In this document: piece by piece, positions 15,416 through 18,996 of the stretch
How positions within the stretch are numbered: the first letter of the stretch is position 1
Layout: each line of letters starts with the position of its first letter
The notes under the pieces: model-generated
Database searches by the model: none
Told to the model about the DNA's origin: nothing
What the model saw: the letters and a program-made list of their open reading frames with translations, nothing else
Translations under genes and position numbers: made by a program
Origin: UBA961 sp041191145
Lineage (GTDB): Bacteria > Bacteroidota > Ignavibacteria > Kapaibacteriales > UBA961
Assembly: GCA_041191145.1 (NCBI GenBank)
Contig: JBEEPK010000035.1
Location: 1-18,996 of the forward strand
Direction: 5' to 3'
Length of the DNA: 18,996 nucleotides

Positions 15416-17446
15416 TTATGAAAGGGCTCTTAACCGTTCGATCTCATCTCTAAGTTCCGCCGCTCTCTCGAAATCAAGTTCTCGAGCAGCTTTTTTCATT
15501 TCTTCATAGAGTTGCTCAATGAGGTCTTTTCTTTGATCATCAGTGAGATATTTCATCATTGGTTCGGCGGATCTCCGAACTCTTGCTTGTTCAAGTTCGC
15601 TGCGTTTTTTTACTTTATTTGCCTGAATATCAGCAACGGAAGTTGATTGCAAAATTTCTTCCAGCGATTTATAGACAGTGGTCGGATTGATTCCATGCTC
15701 GGTATTATAAGCAATTTGTTTTTCTCTTCTCCGATTGGTTTCATCAAGCACTGCCTGCATGGATCTTGTGATTCTATCCGCATATAAAATCACTAAACCC
15801 TCTGAATTTCTGGCTGTTCTTCCGGCGATTTGAAGGAGAGATCTTTCGCTTCGCAAAAAACCTTCCTTATCCGCATCGAGAATTGCAACCAGCGATACTT
15901 CGGGCATGTCGAGACCCTCACGAAGAAGATTCACGCCCACCAATACATCGAATTCACCAAGTCTGAGATTACGAAGAATTTCCACGCGTTCGAGTGCGTC
16001 GATTTCTGAATGAATATATGCGACCTTGATGCCTAGATTCGTGAGATATTCCGATAAATCCTCAGCCATGCGTTTTGTGAGCGTGGTTACAAGCACTCGC
16101 TCTTTCTTGGGAATACGCAAGCGAATTTCATAGAGCAGATCATCGATTTGTGTGCGAACGGGTCTGATGTCCATTGCAGGATCAAGAAGTCCTGTTGGTC
16201 GAATCACTTGTTCCACAATCACGCCTTCACATTTATCCAATTCATAATCAGCCGGTGTGGCACTCACGAAAATTGCTTGATTGATCAGACCTTCCACTTC
16301 TTCAAATCTGAGCGGTCTATTCTCCAATGCAGAGGGAAGTCTGAATCCATGTTCAACCAATGTGGTCTTACGCTTTCTATCACCATTGTGCATTGCGCGT
16401 AGTTGAGGAAGAGTCACATGACTTTCATCAATGATGAGTAGATAGTCTTCTGGAAAATAGTCAAACAAACATTGGGGCCTTTCACCAGGTTGTCTTCCGG
16501 TCAAATGCATGGAATAATTCTCAATTCCTGAGCAATAACCAACTTCCTTCATCATTTCCAGATCATAGAGCGTGCGTTGCTCAAGTCTTTGTGCTTCAAG
16601 CAATTTCTCTTCCTTTCGCAATGCAATCAATTGATCACTCAATTCATTCTTGATATCCGCCATAGCTCTGATCAATTCATTTTGAGGTGTGACGAATTGT
16701 CTGGCAGGGTAGAGTGTGACTGAATCAATTCTACCAAGCAATTGTCCCTCAACTCTGGAAATGATGCTGAGTTTTTCGATTGTATCACCGAACATTTCGA
16801 TGCGAATGCCTTTTTCATCTTCTTGTGCAGGCATGACATCGATGACATCCCCACGAACGCGAAATGTACCGCGTGTCCATTCAAAATCATTTCTTGAATA
16901 GAATAAATCAGTGAGTCGATAGATGAGTTTTTTACGATCGATTTCTTGTCCTTCAAACAAATGAAAGACCATCGAGGCAAATGATTCTTTATCACCAATG
17001 CCATAGATGCAACTCACCGAGGCAATGATGATGACATCCCGTTTACCTTCCACCAAGGCGCTCGTAGCGCGAAGTCGAAGTCGATCAATTTCATCATTGA
17101 TGGCAAAATCTTTTTCGATAAATGTGTCTGTTGTCGGGATATAGGCTTCCGGCTGATAATAGTCATAATAGCTGATGAAGAATTCAACATTATTATTGGG
17201 AAAAAACTGTTTGAATTCACCATACAACTGAGCGGCAAGAGTTTTATTCGGAGAGATGATCAATGCGGGTCTTTTGCACTCAGCGATGACATTTGAAATC
17301 GTGAATGTTTTCCCGGATCCGGTAACCCCGAGCAATGTCTGAAATGTGTCTCCACGAACAATACCTTCCGACAATTGTCGAATTGCATCGGGCTGATCTC
17401 CCGCAGGTTTATAGTGTGAGACTAATTCGAACTCTTTCTGTATCAT
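15416..17446 (-). CDS. uvrB: Excinuclease ABC subunit UvrB
   Basis: This is the UvrB helicase-like subunit of nucleotide excision repair, which receives damaged DNA from UvrA, clamps a strand and recruits UvrC. Numbered from the chosen start (676 residues; E. coli has 673): Walker A GVTGSGKT at 40-47, the damage-clamping beta-hairpin YYDYYQPEAYIP at 93-104, Walker B DESH at 340-343, helicase motifs in the second RecA domain ending with QIAGRTARN, and a C-terminal UVR domain (LYEEMKKAARELDFERAAEL) in the last 35 residues. The frame is open to an ATG at 17464 (682 residues). I prefer the ATG at 17446 because it gives the family N-terminus just before KPAGDQP, a GGAG lies 12 nt upstream, and the predicted transcript start near 17473 leaves a sensible leader. 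It is divergent from queA; the SDR gene follows after 12 nt. Confidence 0.97.
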   Translation of the reverse strand: MIQKEFELVSHYKPAGDQPDAIRQLSEGIVRGDTFQTLLGVTGSGKTFTISNVIAECKRPALIISPNKTLAAQLYGEFKQFFPNNNVEFFISYYDYYQPEAYIPTTDTFIEKDFAINDEIDRLRLRATSALVEGKRDVIIIASVSCIYGIGDKESFASMVFHLFEGQEIDRKKLIYRLTDLFYSRNDFEWTRGTFRVRGDVIDVMPAQEDEKGIRIEMFGDTIEKLSIISRVEGQLLGRIDSVTLYPARQFVTPQNELIRAMADIKNELSDQLIALRKEEKLLEAQRLEQRTLYDLEMMKEVGYCSGIENYSMHLTGRQPGERPQCLFDYFPEDYLLIIDESHVTLPQLRAMHNGDRKRKTTLVEHGFRLPSALENRPLRFEEVEGLINQAIFVSATPADYELDKCEGVIVEQVIRPTGLLDPAMDIRPVRTQIDDLLYEIRLRIPKKERVLVTTLTKRMAEDLSEYLTNLGIKVAYIHSEIDALERVEILRNLRLGEFDVLVGVNLLREGLDMPEVSLVAILDADKEGFLRSERSLLQIAGRTARNSEGLVILYADRITRSMQAVLDETNRRREKQIAYNTEHGINPTTVYKSLEEILQSTSVADIQANKVKKRSELEQARVRRSAEPMMKYLTDDQRKDLIEQLYEEMKKAARELDFERAAELRDEIERLRALS

Positions 17447-17479
17447 GATTGTTCTTGGCTCCATGGAAGAACAAATTTC

Positions 17480-17507
17480 ATTGTTTTTATCCGTTTTCCG
17501 CTGTCAA
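17480..17507 (-). promoter_or_regulatory. Putative uvrB promoter
   Basis: On the minus strand an exact TTGACA (17507-17502) is followed 16 nt later by AACAAT (17485-17480, 4 of 6 matches to TATAAT). The predicted start near 17473 is about 27 nt before the preferred uvrB ATG. An imperfect palindrome, AACAA (17470-17474) and TTGTT (17481-17485), overlaps the -10 box and the start site and could be an operator. I see no LexA box of the E. coli or Bacillus type. Confidence 0.45.
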
Positions 17508-17522
17508 AAAGGAAAAAATATA

Positions 17523-17552
17523 TTGACAACCCCCCTCTTGAAACTGTATATT
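17523..17552 (+). promoter_or_regulatory. Strong sigma-70-type promoter for queA
   Basis: An exact TTGACA at 17523-17528 and TATATT at 17547-17552 (5 of 6 matches) are separated by 18 nt. Transcription would start near 17559 and give a leader of about 120 nt before the queA ATG. It lies back-to-back with the uvrB promoter: the two -35 boxes are 15 nt apart. Confidence 0.65.
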
Positions 17553-17589
17553 TACGGCTCTGATTCATGAATATGATCAGGGAGCTTGT

Positions 17590-17631
17590 CTGTAAAACTC
17601 TTCAATTCAATGAATTTTCAAGATTTTACAG
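17590..17631 (+). repeat. 42-nt imperfect inverted repeat in the queA leader
   Basis: CTGTAAAA (17590-17597) pairs with TTTTACAG (17624-17631), TCTT (599-602) with AAGA (620-623), and AATTC (604-608) with GAATT (612-616). A one-base bulge and a small internal loop interrupt it, and the loop is AAT. That is 17 pairs. It could be an RNA hairpin in the queA leader or a DNA operator. No U-tract follows, so it is not a terminator. Confidence 0.6.
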
Positions 17632-17633
17632 AG

Positions 17634-17653
17634 TTATCCACATGTTTTCCACT
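17634..17653 (+). promoter_or_regulatory. DnaA box pair (one exact, one degenerate) upstream of queA
   Basis: TTATCCACA at 17634-17642 is the exact consensus DnaA box. TTTTCCACT at 17645-17653 matches 7 of 9 in the same orientation, 11 nt (about one helical turn) further on. Less similar copies, TTATCCGTT (17487-17495) and TTTTCCGCT (17494-17502), lie upstream in the same spacer. This may be a DnaA-regulated promoter region, part of a replication origin, or chance, since a single 9-mer is not rare genome-wide. Confidence 0.4.
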
Positions 17654-17679
17654 TGTCTCATTATAGAATTGTACCGCAC

Positions 17680-18729
17680 ATGAAACTATCAGAATTCAGG
17701 TATATCGCCCCAAAATCGAATATTGCAAAATTTCCCGCAGATCCGAGAGATTCCGCCAAAATGATGGTATTGAACAAAGCCACCGGAGAGATGGAAGATA
17801 AAACATTCAGAGACATCATGGATTATTTCCAGAAGGGTGATTGCATTGTCGTGAATGAGACGAGAGTATTTCCTGCTCGTGTATTTGGGAAGAAGGAAAA
17901 AACCAATGCGAAAATTGAAGTGATGTTGCTTCGCGAATTGAAAGCTCAGGAGCGTATTTGGGATGTTCTTGTTGAGCCGGCAAGAAAAGTCCGCATTGGA
18001 AACAAAATTTATTTCGACAATAATAAATTCTATTGCGAAGTGGTGGATAATACCACAAATCGTGGAAGAACAGTTCGTTTCAGTTATGATGGTGATCTTT
18101 TCAAGGTCATTGAGCGCATTGGTGAAATGCCATTGCCTGCATATATCAAGCGTGATCCGACAGAACATGACAAAGAAACATATCAATGCGTATTTGCAAA
18201 TCCCAATAAGACGGCTTCAATTGCACCTCCGACAGCAGGTTTGCATTTCACGCAGAAGATGCTCAAAGAATTGGAAGCGAAGGGCGTTCGCATTGCAACA
18301 GTGAGTTTGAATATCGGACAAGGAATTTTTGAGAATATCGAAGTGGAAGATCTCACAAAGCATCGTATGTATTCCGAATATTTTGAAATCACGAAGGATA
18401 ATGCAGATACCATTAATAAATCGCTCAAGTCCAAGAAAAATGTTTATGCTGTTGGTTGTAGCGTTGCTCGTGCATTGGAAGCCAGCGTATTGACAACCGG
18501 TGCGGTAAAGCCGAATAAGGGATGGACCGATAAATTCATTTATCCTCCTTATGAGTTCAAAATCGCGAATCGTTTCATCACGAATTTTCATCCACCTGCA
18601 ACACCTTCCATCTTATTGTCTGCGGCATTTGCAGGAAAAGAACTATTGTTCAAGGCATATAAGAGAGCAATAAAGAGTGATTATCGACTCTTCGCTTATG
18701 GTGATGCAATGTTGATCATCAATGAGTGA
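17680..18729 (+). CDS. queA: S-adenosylmethionine:tRNA ribosyltransferase-isomerase QueA
   Basis: QueA transfers and isomerises the ribosyl group of SAM onto preQ1 at tRNA position 34, making epoxyqueuosine, the penultimate step of queuosine synthesis. The 349-residue product from ATG 17680 begins MKLSEFRY, the family's normal start. Conserved stretches include NETRVFPARV at about 59-68, GEMPLPAYIKR mid-protein, APPTAGLHFT at about 181-190, the YSEYFEI segment, and NFHPPATPSILLSAAFAG near the end. The frame also extends upstream to a TTG at 17653. I reject that start because it adds nine residues absent from the family and would overlap the DnaA-like boxes. It is read from a strong promoter divergent from uvrB. 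The last codons overlap the start of the next ORF by 8 nt. Confidence 0.96.
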   Translation: MKLSEFRYIAPKSNIAKFPADPRDSAKMMVLNKATGEMEDKTFRDIMDYFQKGDCIVVNETRVFPARVFGKKEKTNAKIEVMLLRELKAQERIWDVLVEPARKVRIGNKIYFDNNKFYCEVVDNTTNRGRTVRFSYDGDLFKVIERIGEMPLPAYIKRDPTEHDKETYQCVFANPNKTASIAPPTAGLHFTQKMLKELEAKGVRIATVSLNIGQGIFENIEVEDLTKHRMYSEYFEITKDNADTINKSLKSKKNVYAVGCSVARALEASVLTTGAVKPNKGWTDKFIYPPYEFKIANRFITNFHPPATPSILLSAAFAGKELLFKAYKRAIKSDYRLFAYGDAMLIINE

Positions 18730-18996
18730 GAAGATGAAGATCACACCTGAATTGTATGATTTTTCGCAAGCATTTTTCACATCGTATGAACAAGAAGGGA
18801 AACTCGTTTCCTTTTTTGGAGATGGCCACCCGTATTATGCAGGTAGCGTTGTAAAAGCAATGGCAAGTGCGAAAAATGGATATGCACATATTGCATCCTT
18901 ATTCCAAGAAGATATCAAAAAAGCAGAGCAAGCCGGATATGAAGCAAATCAATCCGAACTTGATGAGTTTTTCGAGCGATTGGATGAGGAGTTCAA
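18722..18996 (+). CDS. Unrecognised protein, N-terminal part (runs off the right edge)
   Basis: A frame opens at the ATG at 18722-18724, inside the last codons of queA (8-nt overlap), and stays open for 91 codons to the edge. A second ATG at 18734 gives the start MKITPELYDF, which is equally possible. The visible part is acidic and probably soluble and helical, with no signal peptide or membrane segment. It includes SFFGDGHPYYAGSVVKAM and an Asp/Glu-rich stretch near residues 78-90. I do not recognise a family. The overlap with queA suggests translational coupling. The codon style resembles that of its neighbours, so it is likely a real gene rather than chance read-through. Confidence 0.65.
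   Translation, partial: MSEKMKITPELYDFSQAFFTSYEQEGKLVSFFGDGHPYYAGSVVKAMASAKNGYAHIASLFQEDIKKAEQAGYEANQSELDEFFERLDEEF

Noticed and set aside
17447..17464. ATG at 17464 as the uvrB start
   Set aside because: It would add six residues before the family N-terminus, has no SD, and lies only about 9 nt from the predicted transcript start. It remains possible.
17559..17679. preQ1 riboswitch upstream of queA
   Set aside because: The leader does hold a hairpin, but I cannot find the compact preQ1-I loop and A-rich tail pattern or a type II pattern. Position before a queuosine gene is not enough.
17653..17679. TTG start extending QueA by nine residues
   Set aside because: The ATG at 17680 gives the standard MKLSEF-type N-terminus; the extension has no family support.
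17689..18186. 165-codon minus-strand frame inside queA
   Set aside because: It is antisense to well-conserved QueA motifs and its translation is a cysteine- and histidine-rich jumble typical of a shadow frame.
1..18996. CRISPR array, insertion sequence, prophage, toxin-antitoxin, defence island, tRNA or rRNA
   Set aside because: I saw no regularly spaced repeats, transposase or integrase motifs, terminal inverted repeats or tRNA-like cloverleaf. Every long frame is a housekeeping or envelope gene.

Overview
This window reads as ordinary, tightly packed bacterial chromosome, moderately AT-rich by eye, with no mobile element, CRISPR array, rRNA or tRNA that I can recognise. The best guess for the source is the FCB superphylum (Bacteroidota/Chlorobi/Ignavibacteria/Kapabacteria-like). 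The reasons are a large secreted protein with an IgGFc-binding-type N-terminal domain and a C-terminal domain resembling a type IX secretion (Por) sorting signal, the form of QueA, and the scarcity of Shine-Dalgarno sequences in front of starts. This placement is an inference from gene content.

Layout from left to right. (1) Minus-strand pair: asparaginase followed by an FtsX-like cell-division permease cut by the left edge. (2) Plus-strand pair: the 1010-residue secreted IgGFc-binding-domain protein and MltG, a membrane-anchored murein endolytic transglycosylase with a GTG start. (3) A minus-strand cation diffusion facilitator whose stop lies 1 nt from the mltG stop. (4) Plus-strand pair: dnaE (replicative polymerase alpha subunit with a complete-looking PHP metal site) and hflX (ribosome-associated GTPase), closed by an intrinsic terminator that contains the hflX stop codon. 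(5) Minus-strand cluster: family-2 glycosyltransferase, cinA and an mnmM/ytqB-like tRNA methyltransferase; cinA and mnmM overlap by ATGA, and the mnmM stop abuts the hflX stop. (6) Minus-strand pair: uvrB and a classical short-chain dehydrogenase, followed by a good intrinsic terminator just upstream of the glycosyltransferase start. (7) Divergent from uvrB, queA and an unrecognised partial ORF that overlaps its end.

Functionally the window mixes genome maintenance (dnaE, uvrB, cinA), tRNA wobble-base modification (queA, mnmM), ribosome rescue (hflX), envelope and division work (ftsX, mltG, glycosyltransferase), metal export and one secreted, probably surface-exposed protein. No stretch longer than about 220 bases lacks a gene. 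The richest non-coding stretch is the uvrB/queA divergent spacer (about 17447-17679). It holds back-to-back promoters with exact TTGACA -35 boxes, a 42-nt imperfect inverted repeat, and an exact consensus DnaA box (TTATCCACA) followed 11 nt later by a degenerate copy. I found no clearly novel multi-gene system. The points most worth checking are that spacer, the terminator built across two abutting stop codons, and the secreted protein.
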